A DNA stretch of 14,386 nucleotides from GCA-016699445 sp964555055 (GTDB lineage Bacteria > UBA10199 > JACPAL01 > GCA-016699445), in the NCBI GenBank assembly GCA_964555055.1, contig CAZKQW010000020.1, positions 1-14,386 of the forward strand, written 5' to 3'. Both the position numbers and the translations under genes were made by a program. Below the pieces are notes generated by a model. The model searched no databases, was not told the origin of the DNA, and saw nothing but the letters and a program-made list of their open reading frames with translations. Positions 1 to 7,267 of the stretch are shown in pieces; positions within the stretch are counted from its first letter, which is position 1; each line of letters begins with the position of its first letter.

Positions 1-34
1 CCAACGGCAAATTGGGAATGAGTTTTTTTAAAAA

Positions 35-217
35 CTGAGGTTTGTCAACGAACTGCTAGATCAGGCTCTAAAAAAATAGTTGGAGAGGTCCGAACCGACC
101 TTGGGAGGAAAGAAAATACATCCTTTTTCAGGATTATTTTGTTTTCTGCTTTTGAAAGATTAACGAAGTCTTGAATAGACCCGATTCTCCAACCTTTGGA
201 TTCAAGTTTCTTCTTTT
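35..217 (-). pseudogene. possible antitoxin N-terminal fragment downstream of higA
   Basis: This stretch downstream of the antitoxin gene has an open minus-strand frame from a TAA near 217 to a stop near position 50, with no good start codon. Its first part reads K-L-E-S-K-G-W-R-I-G-S-I-Q-D-F-V-N-L-S, which resembles the opening of a family of helix-turn-helix antitoxins that begin with a GWKVG-x-x-x-x-FL-x-L-S pattern. The resemblance fades after about 25 residues. I read it as a decayed fragment of a second antitoxin gene, but the match is short and could be chance. The rest of positions 1-221 shows nothing I recognise. Confidence 0.22.
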
Positions 218-221
218 AGTT

Positions 222-566
222 TCAGTAAGCATGAGCGTGGCCGAATTTAGTAGAATTATCTTTTTCGCGAATAAATCTAATTTCCAAACGACATTTTAAA
301 GCTTCTGCGACTTGCTGAAGCTTCTCTACGGAGTTGCCCTCATAATCAGCATCTTCAAGTCTCGCCACAGCGGATTGGGAAGTCTTAAGAAGTTTTGCAA
401 GATCCGCTTGAGAAAGGCCAGCTTCTGTCCTTAATTCTCGAATTTGTCTGGCGATTTGGTCTTTTAATTTTTCTTCTTCATAAAGACGCTGCAATCCAGG
501 ATCTTTTTCTCTTCTTCGTCTTAAAATTTCTAAACCATCTGTTGTTTTTCCCATATTGTTCTCCAT
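222..566 (-). CDS. higA: HigA-type XRE helix-turn-helix antitoxin
   Basis: This is a small DNA-binding antitoxin, expected to neutralise a HigB/RelE-like toxin and to repress its own operon. A Glu/Lys/Arg-rich N-terminal stretch (about residues 1-38) precedes a helix-turn-helix of the XRE/Cro type at about 39-92; the segment GLSQADLAKLL followed by TSQSAVARLE is the classic recognition pair. The gene lies 7 bases downstream of the toxin stop, giving the toxin-first order of HigBA systems. Two in-frame ATGs are possible. The second (Met5, position 554) has a GGAG at good spacing, while the first has only a weak site, so the protein may be 110 rather than 114 residues. The antitoxin frame is intact although its toxin partner appears broken, a state in which an antitoxin can persist as a regulator or in decay. 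Confidence 0.85.
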   Translation of the reverse strand: MENNMGKTTDGLEILRRRREKDPGLQRLYEEEKLKDQIARQIRELRTEAGLSQADLAKLLKTSQSAVARLEDADYEGNSVEKLQQVAEALKCRLEIRFIREKDNSTKFGHAHAY

Positions 567-573
567 TATTTTC

Positions 574-931
574 TTAAATATTTTCAGAGTAAGAATGAGC
601 CACAGGATCTTTTTCGAAAATAATCTTTCTTTTCAAAGCTATCTCAATTTCTTTTACAGGTACCTCTGAGCCTTTTTTAATAATTCCATGACTTAACACA
701 ACCGCTTCTCTTCCATGAAAAAAAATATAACAATCGATACTGAATGCCGTGAAGTTGCCAACGCAGCTCATAAATCCCATCTCTTAAAAAATCCGCTTCG
801 GGGCGCCGGAGTTCATTTCCTAATTCAGTGAGTCTTTCCAATTTGATTTCGCCTTTTTCGCTAGCCTTTTTTGGAATCTCGTCCAGGAATTCTAAAATCG
901 GAACCGATTCCTTTTCCTTATAGAATATGAG
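574..931 (-). pseudogene. higB: HigB/RelE-like toxin, frameshifted
   Basis: HigB-type toxins are ribosome-dependent mRNA endonucleases paired with XRE antitoxins. The C-terminal 50 codons (574 to about 717) read FFHGREAVVLSHGIIKK and then a basic helix, typical of the phage-Gp49/HigB fold. Just upstream, in another frame, the rest of the toxin is plain: IFYKEKESVPILEFLDEIP, then GEIKLERLTELG, then LRDGIYELRWQLHGIQYRLL. The two frames meet at a run of eight T on the minus strand (718-725); seven would restore a continuous protein of about 115 residues. The expected start is missing, because the sequence upstream of IFYK (917-928) is fused to a relaxase-helicase fragment. The gene is therefore damaged twice, at its start and at the homopolymer. 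A sequencing indel at the T run is possible, but would not explain the lost start. Confidence 0.7.
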
Positions 932-1385
932 ATTTCCAAGGCACTTTCCTTCTTGTTTTCCCTATTCATCACCTCAGGCAAGCGAGCTTTATCGTTCGTA
1001 TAAATCTTCGCTTCATGACGAGCGCGGCTAATAGCGACGTAATAATTGTCCTGAGCACTGGTCAGGCTTTTAGTATCGGCATCGATCAGCACTCGATCAC
1101 AAGTTTTTCCCTGCGAAGCATGCACGGTAGAGCAGTATCCGTATTCCAGATGTTGAGGCTTAGAAGTATCTACTTTGAAGATTTTTCCGTCTTCTTTTTG
1201 CAGGTAGATATTTCTTTGCTCATCGATTTTGACGACTTCTGCCCGATCTCCATTGTTGAATCTTTTTTTAGAATCATTACGAGTCATCCGAATAATTTCT
1301 CCAGAGGAAACTTCTTTTTCCAAGAGTTGGAAAACACTTACTTTATTGTTTTTGTGAGGATCCCATTTTACCTGAGAGCCAGAAC
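892..1385 (-). pseudogene. MobF/TraA-like conjugative relaxase-helicase, C-terminal fragment
   Basis: Full MobF relaxases (TraI, TrwC, TraA) nick the plasmid transfer origin and unwind it with a RecD-like helicase; they are about 900 to 1700 residues. Only the last 150 or so residues remain. The frame holds QVKWDPHKNN, IRMTRND, then the helicase motif YGYCSTVHASQGKTCDRVL (UvrD_C_2-type fold) and motif VI as NYYVAISRARHEAKIYT. Recognisable helicase ends near ENKKESALEI (about 931-960). The final residues before the stop at 892 are an out-of-frame reading of the neighbouring toxin gene. The upstream limit near 1385 touches an opposite-strand transposase fragment, so the ORF's apparent N-terminus out to 1461 is antisense of that transposase. 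The fragment is non-functional and indicates that an integrated conjugative plasmid or element once lay here. Confidence 0.75.
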
Positions 1386-1411
1386 CATTCGCTGAGAAGA
1401 TCCAAAATATT

Positions 1412-1624
1412 TTGAACGCTACTGTGGAAGTGGTTAAGCGTAGTGAGTTGCATACATTCAAAGTCCTTCCAAAGCGATGGGTGGTAGAACGCTCTTTTGG
1501 TTGGCTGGAAAAATGCCGGAGGTTATGGAAAAACTGTGAACGAAAGCTTTCAACAAGTCGTCAGATGGTCATACTCGCTTATTGCTTAGAAGATTTTGAA
1601 CAGGCTCTAAGAGGAGATTTCTAA
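1412..1624 (+). mobile_element. IS5-family transposase C-terminal fragment
   Basis: About 70 residues match the C-terminus of IS5-family DDE transposases: VEVVKRS, then VLPKRWVVERSFGWLEKCRRL, which includes the conserved Arg and the catalytic-Glu region (WVVERSFGWL), then a degenerate tail ending near ILAYCLEDF. Intact members are about 250 to 330 residues, so the first three quarters and any left inverted repeat are gone. There is no credible start; the frame opens with TTG and the homology begins at the junction itself. The last few codons overlap the start of mutase-like sequence, and the stop at 1622-1624 may belong to that junction. It cannot transpose by itself. Together with the adjoining relaxase fragment it marks an insertion followed by deletion. 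Confidence 0.72.
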
Positions 1625-2254
1625 GTTTCGTGCGGCGCGACGGCTTTAGGCTCGCATCGTCAAAGAGCGCTTTGGAGCCAAAAAAGACGAGTCCTGCAAA
1701 CTCCGTTTCCATTCGCAAACGGCGGGATGTTCGCTAACGGCACAACAGCTCCACAACAATATCGTACGTGTCCCGATCCAAGCCCTCGCATCGATCTTGG
1801 GTGGCACGCAATCCTTGCACACAAATTCCTTCGATGAGGCCTTGGCCTTGCCGACCGAAGAATCGGCACGCATCGCACTGCGCACCCAACAAATCATCGC
1901 TTACGAATCCGGTGTAGCGAATACCGTTGATCCGTGTGCCGGTTCCTACGAGATCGAAGCGTTCACTGATCGGATCGAAAAGGAAGCTCTTGCTTTGATG
2001 AAAAAGCTCCGTCGATCCAACGCATTGATTCTGCCCTTGAGCTACGCAAGCGGGAGCAGTTGAAGCGCTTTCGGGCCGCTCGTGATCAGTCCAAAACCGA
2101 ACGCTCCCTCAAGCATCTCGAAGAGGCGTCGCGTGGCCAACAAAACTTGATCCCGTTCATTTATGAAGCGGTCAAAAATAAAGCGACTTTAGGTGAGATT
2201 GCGCACACACTACGTCGCATCTTCGGTCTCTACCGTGAAAACGTCGTCCTCTGA
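1612..2254 (+). pseudogene. mcmA: methylmalonyl-CoA mutase catalytic subunit fragment, decayed
   Basis: Methylmalonyl-CoA mutase interconverts methylmalonyl-CoA and succinyl-CoA with adenosylcobalamin. Positions 1612-2000 encode the conserved core in one frame: KFRAARRL, KERFGAKK, RFHSQTAGCSLTAQQLHNN, then ILGGTQSLHTNSFDEALALP, ARIALRTQQIIAYESGV and TVDPCAGSYEIEAFTDRIE. A second frame (about 2015-2254) carries the end of the same subunit: RIDSALELRKREQLKRFRAARDQ, IPFIYEAVKNKATLGEIAHTLRRIFG. The 5' half is absent. Position 8 of the fragment's RRL-x-ARI segment is TAG where the family normally has Trp (TGG). About 50-60 residues, including the usual GG and NKF segments, are missing near 2005-2020, where the frame also changes. 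These independent lesions make sequencing error an unlikely explanation. It is not mobile itself; it was probably moved or truncated by the adjoining IS fragment. Confidence 0.85.
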
Positions 2255-2270
2255 GTCTCGGGATCAAGAA

Positions 2271-3200
2271 TCAGTCCTCTAAATCTTCCTCGTTCACCAA
2301 GTCCCATTTTTTTAATTGAGGGAGAAGTTCATCTTGGAAAGGCGCAAAGGCCAAGCGGCTTTTGTTTTCCACTTCATCAGGGGTGTAGGCTCCGCCCCTC
2401 AGAGAAGGGCTGAAGTTGATTTTTGATGTGCTCAGAGGATTACGAAACAGTGAGCGGGAGGGTGGATATGTTTCAACAAAAGCGCCCTCAGGCCTCGTTA
2501 TAACCCATAAAGGATTCTTCCTCGCGTCGCTCTCGAGAGCAACGCAAGCGACATAAGGATTTGGGTTCCCGTCTTGGATAAGTTGAAGCCTCAAAGTCTG
2601 GCTCCATGTGTGATCAGGAGTGTAATTGCCCGTATACTGGCCTCTATCGGAAAGTTTTGAGGGGCAACTTTTCTTATAAGATTGAACAATCAAAAGAGCT
2701 TGATTGGTAGCAGCCTTCTGTTTTGGGTGCAGTGTGAACGTGCTGAGCTTGAAGCCCAACACCAGCACTCTATGATCCACGAGCGGAAAGGTGTTGATAG
2801 AACAAGAAGCGGCCAAAATGCCGTGATGCCAAGATTCCATACCGCCTTCTAAGACCAAAGTATTTTCGCAATCAGCTCTCATTTCAATCCCGGGGTGTGC
2901 GCCTTCAATCAAGCGCTGCTGATTTAAACGCTCTAACGTTTTCTCAAGACCATCTTTTCCCAACCATGCCAAGAGTCTGAGCCCTCTTACAAAGCAACGC
3001 TGAACAAAGTTGCTTCCGACCGATAAGCCTTTGATTCCTTGGACCCGTTCATCCACTTTTTGAAAAGTACTGTCGATGCTCAGAGGAATATCGGTATTGA
3101 GAACATCAATGCCGGGATATCCATCGAGCAGAGGGGTACGGATGAGCTGCTCTAAGGTTTTTGAAGGAGTGATAAAATGGGTATCATCGAGCTGAATCAT
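2271..3200 (-). CDS. hypothetical protein, 309 residues
   Basis: I do not recognise this protein. It is an uninterrupted 309-codon frame, the only long intact gene between the left-end debris and the IS1380 remnant. It has no signal peptide, no hydrophobic segment long enough to span a membrane, and no catalytic motif that I can name. It has 7 or so scattered cysteines, a His pair in ESWHHGILAAS (about residue 120-130), and ends in an acidic tail (VNEEDLED). The ATG at 3200 lacks a clear Shine-Dalgarno site, and an AT-rich 270-base gap separates it from the next feature. It could be cargo of the former mobile island or a chromosomal orphan. The length without stops and protein-like composition support it being a real gene; function unknown. 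Confidence 0.6.
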   Translation of the reverse strand: MIQLDDTHFITPSKTLEQLIRTPLLDGYPGIDVLNTDIPLSIDSTFQKVDERVQGIKGLSVGSNFVQRCFVRGLRLLAWLGKDGLEKTLERLNQQRLIEGAHPGIEMRADCENTLVLEGGMESWHHGILAASCSINTFPLVDHRVLVLGFKLSTFTLHPKQKAATNQALLIVQSYKKSCPSKLSDRGQYTGNYTPDHTWSQTLRLQLIQDGNPNPYVACVALESDARKNPLWVITRPEGAFVETYPPSRSLFRNPLSTSKINFSPSLRGGAYTPDEVENKSRLAFAPFQDELLPQLKKWDLVNEEDLED

Positions 3201-3468
3201 AAGCTGTACTTTCAGTTTCGGTGAAAAACGATTAAAGTTGCTGGTGGTGAAGAACCATAATCCCGCAGTTGACAGTTTCGACTTTGTTTTCAGGGTTTTT
3301 TCGACAAAAATATTTTCGATTTTACTGAAGAAATCGTTTTTCTCTTGTCTTCAGGCTCTTCCGGCCCCCTTCAAAAAGAAAAACGTCTTTTTTCGGGTTT
3401 TTCGGATGCACCTCTCCCATCACTTTTGGAATTCTCCGACAGAGAGGGGAAAATCAGGCTGAGAGGGC
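3201..3468. other. AT-rich gap, no gene recognised
   Basis: The stretch is AT-rich and contains several T/A homopolymer runs. Short frames on both strands show no recognisable protein features. It probably holds the promoter of the 309-residue ORF, but I can see no convincing -35/-10 pair. Confidence 0.4.
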
Positions 3469-3976
3469 TTAAAGTTTTGACCAGGCTTCCGTGTACACGG
3501 AAAAAGCAGGATGGTTTTTCGAAAACCTCAAAACGACTTGCCGCGCTTTCTCGATCACAATCGCCACCAGTCTTAAAAATCGAAAGCGCAGCGTCTGGAT
3601 TTCCACCTTCTTCAAATTCGCCGGCAACACATGATATTGCAGAAGCTTTAACAGATTGTGCATCAGCACGCCCAAGGAAAAACACGCCGCATTCACTTTG
3701 AACTCGTTGGAGGGCATATGCTCCATCCCGCATCCATTCTCGACTTGGTAAATGTATTCACCCTCGCACACGTCCAACTGCTTACGCTTCTTACGGGTCG
3801 CGACGAATCGCTGATGCCGTCTCTTCCTCAACTCTTCTTGGGAGGAGAAGCTGGCCACGTACGGGATCCCCACCCGAGGCAAGCAACAAAACCAGGGCCT
3901 CTATCAAAATATCGTCGGCATAACCGGCTTGCTTCAGGCAGAACGTCTTCATGGCGTCGATGAGTCCCAGTTTTTT
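3469..3976 (-). mobile_element. IS1380-type transposase remnant, internally deleted
   Basis: Two pieces of a DDE (group 1, IS1380-type) transposase lie next to each other in different frames. The upstream piece (about 3860-3970) reads LGLIDAMKTF and then GYADDILIEALVLLLASGGDP, like the N-terminal domain. The downstream piece (3469 to about 3790) reads ENGCGMEHMPSNEFKVNAACFSLGVLMHNLLKLL, followed by LRFRFLRLVAIVIEKARQVVLRFS, like the C-terminal region of the family. Intact enzymes are about 430-470 residues, so some 250-300 residues carrying most of the catalytic core have been lost between them. A stop codon (TAG) sits just upstream of LGLID in its frame, so there is no usable start. I could not assign terminal inverted repeats. 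It cannot be active. Confidence 0.65.
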
Positions 3977-4122
3977 CTATGGTGCTTTATCATGAAACCT
4001 CCGGATAAAAATCGATTACAAATCGGGTGAAAGATTTTTACGACAAAGACCCTGTGGATAGCCAGTGCTACCGCGGGGTCGGAGGTTTTTTTCAATTATT
4101 GGACTGCGGAATTACGGATTTT

Positions 4123-4566
4123 TTACCGTTCGCCGAAAAGTTTTCGATCCAGGGAGAATTTTCCAGCGCCTAAGAAGAAAAGCAGGAGGGCGATGCCCCA
4201 ATAGACCAGGGCCGGTTCATAGGACATTCCTCCCGGGGTCGTGGCCACGAAGGGATCGCCTCGCATCACGGAATGCATGTGGACGGCGACCGTCATCGTG
4301 CAGAAAATGCCTAAGGAGGCCAGCGGCGTGAGCAGGCCGAGGATCCACGCGATGCCGCCGCCGAACTCGGAAAGGGCCGCGAGCCCCTGGAGAAAGGCAG
4401 GCACCGGCGCTTCCGGAGGCATCCAAGAGAAGGGGTGTTGGATCTTGCCCCACCCGTGGAGGACGAAAGCGGCGCCGACGATGACGCGTACCGCGAGAAG
4501 GGCCGCGGACGCGGAGCGCGGGAGGGAGACGGGTTTTAAGAGAGAATGGATTTTTGATTTCAGCAT
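4123..4566 (-). CDS. DoxX-family membrane protein
   Basis: This is a 147-residue integral membrane protein of the DoxX family, whose members are four-helix inner-membrane proteins, some tied to quinone or sulfur redox chemistry and to oxidative-stress complexes. Residues 20-40 read ALLAVRVIVGAAFVLHGWGKI, the family's opening helix with the typical HGWGK signature. Further hydrophobic segments lie at about 60-80, 83-100 and 115-135, and GAGKFSLDRKL is the usual C-terminal signature. An AAAGGAG (4573-4579) sits well placed before the ATG. It begins 41 bases after the fadE stop on the same strand, so the two are probably co-transcribed. The substrate cannot be told from sequence. Confidence 0.9.
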   Translation of the reverse strand: MLKSKIHSLLKPVSLPRSASAALLAVRVIVGAAFVLHGWGKIQHPFSWMPPEAPVPAFLQGLAALSEFGGGIAWILGLLTPLASLGIFCTMTVAVHMHSVMRGDPFVATTPGGMSYEPALVYWGIALLLFFLGAGKFSLDRKLFGER

Positions 4567-4607
4567 GCGAGTCTCCTTTGTTTTCGGGGTTTCTTAGAGG
4601 GAAAAAA

Positions 4608-6755
4608 TCAACTTTTCAATCCGAGAAAGATTTTCGGGTCGAACGCGTCGACTTGGATGGCTTCTTGTTTCAATTTTTCGTCCGTAGGATTTTGGAACGC
4701 CGCTTCCAAGAGCGCCAAACTCTCCATGATGGAATCCGGGGCATTTGGAATGTAGATGCCGGAGGTCAAGCGCTCGCGAACCCCCGCTTTTTTTAAGCTC
4801 GCGACGACGCGAGCCCCTAGGCGGTCGCTCGGCGGCTTGAGGAAGGCGCCGCCGGGAAAGAGAAGAAAGCTCAATCCGACGGCCACGAAGCGGTTGGGAA
4901 GGTTGCGCAGGACGTCTTGGAGGGCGGTTTGGACACGGTAAAGGGAATCCTCCACCGACCATTGTAAGAGAGGTAGATCGTCGGCGTGAGAGTGGTGATG
5001 ATACTGTTTCAAGGTCGCGGAAGCGATATACATCCAAGCGACCGCATCCGCCAAACGCCCCGTGATTTTTTCGTGGCGCTTCAAGCCCCCGCCGAGAGTC
5101 GCCATGGCCGCATCCGAGAGGACGGCGAAATTCGTGCTGAGTCGCGATAATTGTCTAAAATATTTGCGGCTCGGTCCCTTCACCGGTGCGCCCGCGCCCA
5201 ACCCTCCCGTGAGACCAAAGAGGGCAGAACGAAAGACGTTTCGGATCACGAATCCGGCGTGGCCGAAAAAGCTCGTGTCCAAAGCGACCAGGTCTCGATT
5301 CTCGACGGCTTGGATTTCCTTTTGGATGAAGGGATGGCAGCGCATCGCGCCCTGGCCGTAAATGATGAGGGACCGCGTCAGGATGTTGGCTCCTTCCACG
5401 GTGATGCCAATGGGAACCGCTTTGTACAAAGGCCCTAGGAGGTTTCGCGGGCCTTGCATGATGGCGGCGCCGGCGCAGACGTCCATCGCGTCATTGACCA
5501 CGCGGCGCATCGCCTCCGTGAGGTAGGCTTTGACGATGGCGGTGACCACGGCCGGCTTTTCGCCCGCGTCGAGGGCTCCGAGGGTCAATTGCCGGGCGGC
5601 GTTCATGCGGTAGGTCTCGCCGGCCATGCGGGCGATCACTTCTTCGATGCCTTCGAAACGGCCGATCGGCAGGTGGAATTGTTCCCGGATGAAAGTATAC
5701 GAGCTAACGATGCGGAGAGCGAGTTGGGCGCCTCCGGCCGAAAGGGCTGGTAACGAGATGCCTCGCCCTGCGCCGAGGCTTTGCATCAACATCATCCAAC
5801 CGCGCCCCGCCATCGCACGCCCTCCAATAATGAAATCGATCGGTACGAAAACGTCCTTCCCGAAGTGGGGCCCATTTTGAAACGGCACTCCCATAGGGTC
5901 ATGGCGCTCTCCGATCGTGATCCCGGGAGTCTTTACGGGAATGAGGGCGCAGGTGATGCCCAAGTCCGGTACGGTGCCTAAAAGGCCGTCGGGATCCGAT
6001 AAACGGAACGCGAGACCGATCAACGTCGCCACGGGCCCCAGAGTGATGTAGCGCTTGTTCCAGTTTAAACGCATGCCTAAGATCTTTTCCCCTTCGTAAA
6101 CGCCTTCGCAAACCACTCCGGTGCTTTCCACCGCAGCGGCGTCGCTACCCGCTTCGGGTTCGGTCAACGAGAAACAGGGGATTTCCTCGCCGCGGGCGAG
6201 CCGGGGGAGGTAGTGGCGCTTCTGCCCCTCCGTGCCGTAATGGAGGAGGAGTTCGGCGGGACCTAAGGAGTTCGGCACCATGACGGTGACGGCGGCGGTC
6301 AGGCAACGGCTGGAGAGTTTCGTGATGACGTCGGCATGCGCGCGCGCGGAGAATCCCAGACCCCCGTATTCTTTCGGGATGATCATGCCGAGGAATCTAC
6401 CCTTTTTGATGAAGTCCCAGACGTCCGCCGACAAGTCGCGTCTTTGCGTAACTTCCCAATCATTAAGACGACGGCAAAGCTCCTCGACGTGTCCCTCGAG
6501 GAAAGCGCGCTCTTCGGGCGAGGGTTCGGCGGGAGGGTAGGCGAGGAGTTTCTTCCAATCCGGCTTTCCCGAGAAGAGTTCGGCGTCCCACCAGACCGTC
6601 CCGGCGTCCAAGGCGGCTTTTTCGGTGTCTCCTATCTTCGGCAAGACCGAAGAGAGAATGGGAAGGATAAAACGCGTGATGAGATTGCGACGGATCCAGG
6701 AGATGTTGAAGACGAGGCAAAGCGCCGCTAAGACCGTCGCGAGGGCGAAGAGCAT
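4608..6755 (-). CDS. fadE: FadE-type acyl-CoA dehydrogenase
   Basis: It catalyses the FAD-dependent first step of fatty-acid beta-oxidation, converting acyl-CoA to trans-2-enoyl-CoA. The 715-residue protein is somewhat shorter than E. coli FadE (about 814), mainly at the N-terminus. A single hydrophobic helix (residues 2-20) would anchor it to the inner membrane. IPKEYGGLGF (126-135) and FSLTEPEAGSDAA (195-207) form the FAD/substrate face; REQFHLPIGRFEGIEE (357-372) is the typical C-domain entry. ITVEGANILTRSL (451-463) contains the predicted catalytic base, Glu454, at the FadE position. A FadE-specific C-terminal domain follows (about 500-715). No good Shine-Dalgarno precedes the ATG; the start lies after an AT-only palindrome (TTTTTTATAAAAAA-like), so the exact start is less sure than the identity. 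It is followed by doxX. Confidence 0.95.
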   Translation of the reverse strand: MLFALATVLAALCLVFNISWIRRNLITRFILPILSSVLPKIGDTEKAALDAGTVWWDAELFSGKPDWKKLLAYPPAEPSPEERAFLEGHVEELCRRLNDWEVTQRRDLSADVWDFIKKGRFLGMIIPKEYGGLGFSARAHADVITKLSSRCLTAAVTVMVPNSLGPAELLLHYGTEGQKRHYLPRLARGEEIPCFSLTEPEAGSDAAAVESTGVVCEGVYEGEKILGMRLNWNKRYITLGPVATLIGLAFRLSDPDGLLGTVPDLGITCALIPVKTPGITIGERHDPMGVPFQNGPHFGKDVFVPIDFIIGGRAMAGRGWMMLMQSLGAGRGISLPALSAGGAQLALRIVSSYTFIREQFHLPIGRFEGIEEVIARMAGETYRMNAARQLTLGALDAGEKPAVVTAIVKAYLTEAMRRVVNDAMDVCAGAAIMQGPRNLLGPLYKAVPIGITVEGANILTRSLIIYGQGAMRCHPFIQKEIQAVENRDLVALDTSFFGHAGFVIRNVFRSALFGLTGGLGAGAPVKGPSRKYFRQLSRLSTNFAVLSDAAMATLGGGLKRHEKITGRLADAVAWMYIASATLKQYHHHSHADDLPLLQWSVEDSLYRVQTALQDVLRNLPNRFVAVGLSFLLFPGGAFLKPPSDRLGARVVASLKKAGVRERLTSGIYIPNAPDSIMESLALLEAAFQNPTDEKLKQEAIQVDAFDPKIFLGLKS

Positions 6756-6925
6756 GCTTTTTTATAAAAAAAAGAGTTAAAAGCGACAATGAGGGGAGGG
6801 CTGATTATCGTTTAGGGGATTTCCCTATTTCCCTAAAATAAGCCGATCTTTGTGATCTTGTCCCATAGTGATGACGCTAACGTAAGTTAGAAAAAGAGGT
6901 TTCGAAAAAAACTCGTCAATTTTCT

Positions 6926-7252
6926 TCAACGCCGTTCTGGAAGGATTTCCACGCTACAGACAATATCGAACGAAAAGTACTCCGACCATAGGCTATATTT
7001 TTCCGGATCGGTGACGCAAAGAACACGGCCTTGCCGGCCACAGCCTTCCACCGGTATTTCCGATGGTCCATCGTTGTGCTGATGGCTCGGTCCAACGGTG
7101 ATTTTTTCCTTGAGACAATGAAACTCTTGCGAGCTTAACGACAGCGCGGTTTCCCGTCGAATCTTTAGGTACGTCAATGCGTACCACGTCACGTAGGCGG
7201 TTAAGATCAAGAATATGGCGCTAAGAAAATAAAGTTTTAACTTAAGAGTCAT
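6926..7252 (-). CDS. small single-pass membrane or exported protein
   Basis: This 108-residue protein is not recognised. Residues 4-27 form a hydrophobic helix (LKLYFLSAIFLILTAYVTWYAL), which is either a membrane anchor or an uncleaved signal; I see no clear cleavage site. The remaining 80 residues are soluble, with four cysteines (about residues 46, 70, 78 and 98) that could form disulfides in the periplasm. It starts 15 bases after the DUF3147 gene and probably shares its transcript. The Shine-Dalgarno is poor, so translational coupling is likely. Real but small and without a family that I can name. Confidence 0.6.
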   Translation of the reverse strand: MTLKLKLYFLSAIFLILTAYVTWYALTYLKIRRETALSLSSQEFHCLKEKITVGPSHQHNDGPSEIPVEGCGRQGRVLCVTDPEKYSLWSEYFSFDIVCSVEILPERR

Positions 7253-7267
7253 AAGGAAAGTGACTCT

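Noticed and set aside
40..110. A shared CAGGCTCTAA near 63-72 and 1602-1611
   Set aside because: Ten bases without flanking similarity are too short to claim a repeat or a second IS end.
3345..3963. Overlapping plus-strand frames between 3345 and 3963
   Set aside because: They run against the IS1380-type transposase remnant, which has recognisable family sequence, and show no motif.
4594..5037. An Arg/Ser-rich minus-strand frame inside fadE
   Set aside because: It is a shifted reading of fadE with typical high-GC shadow composition.
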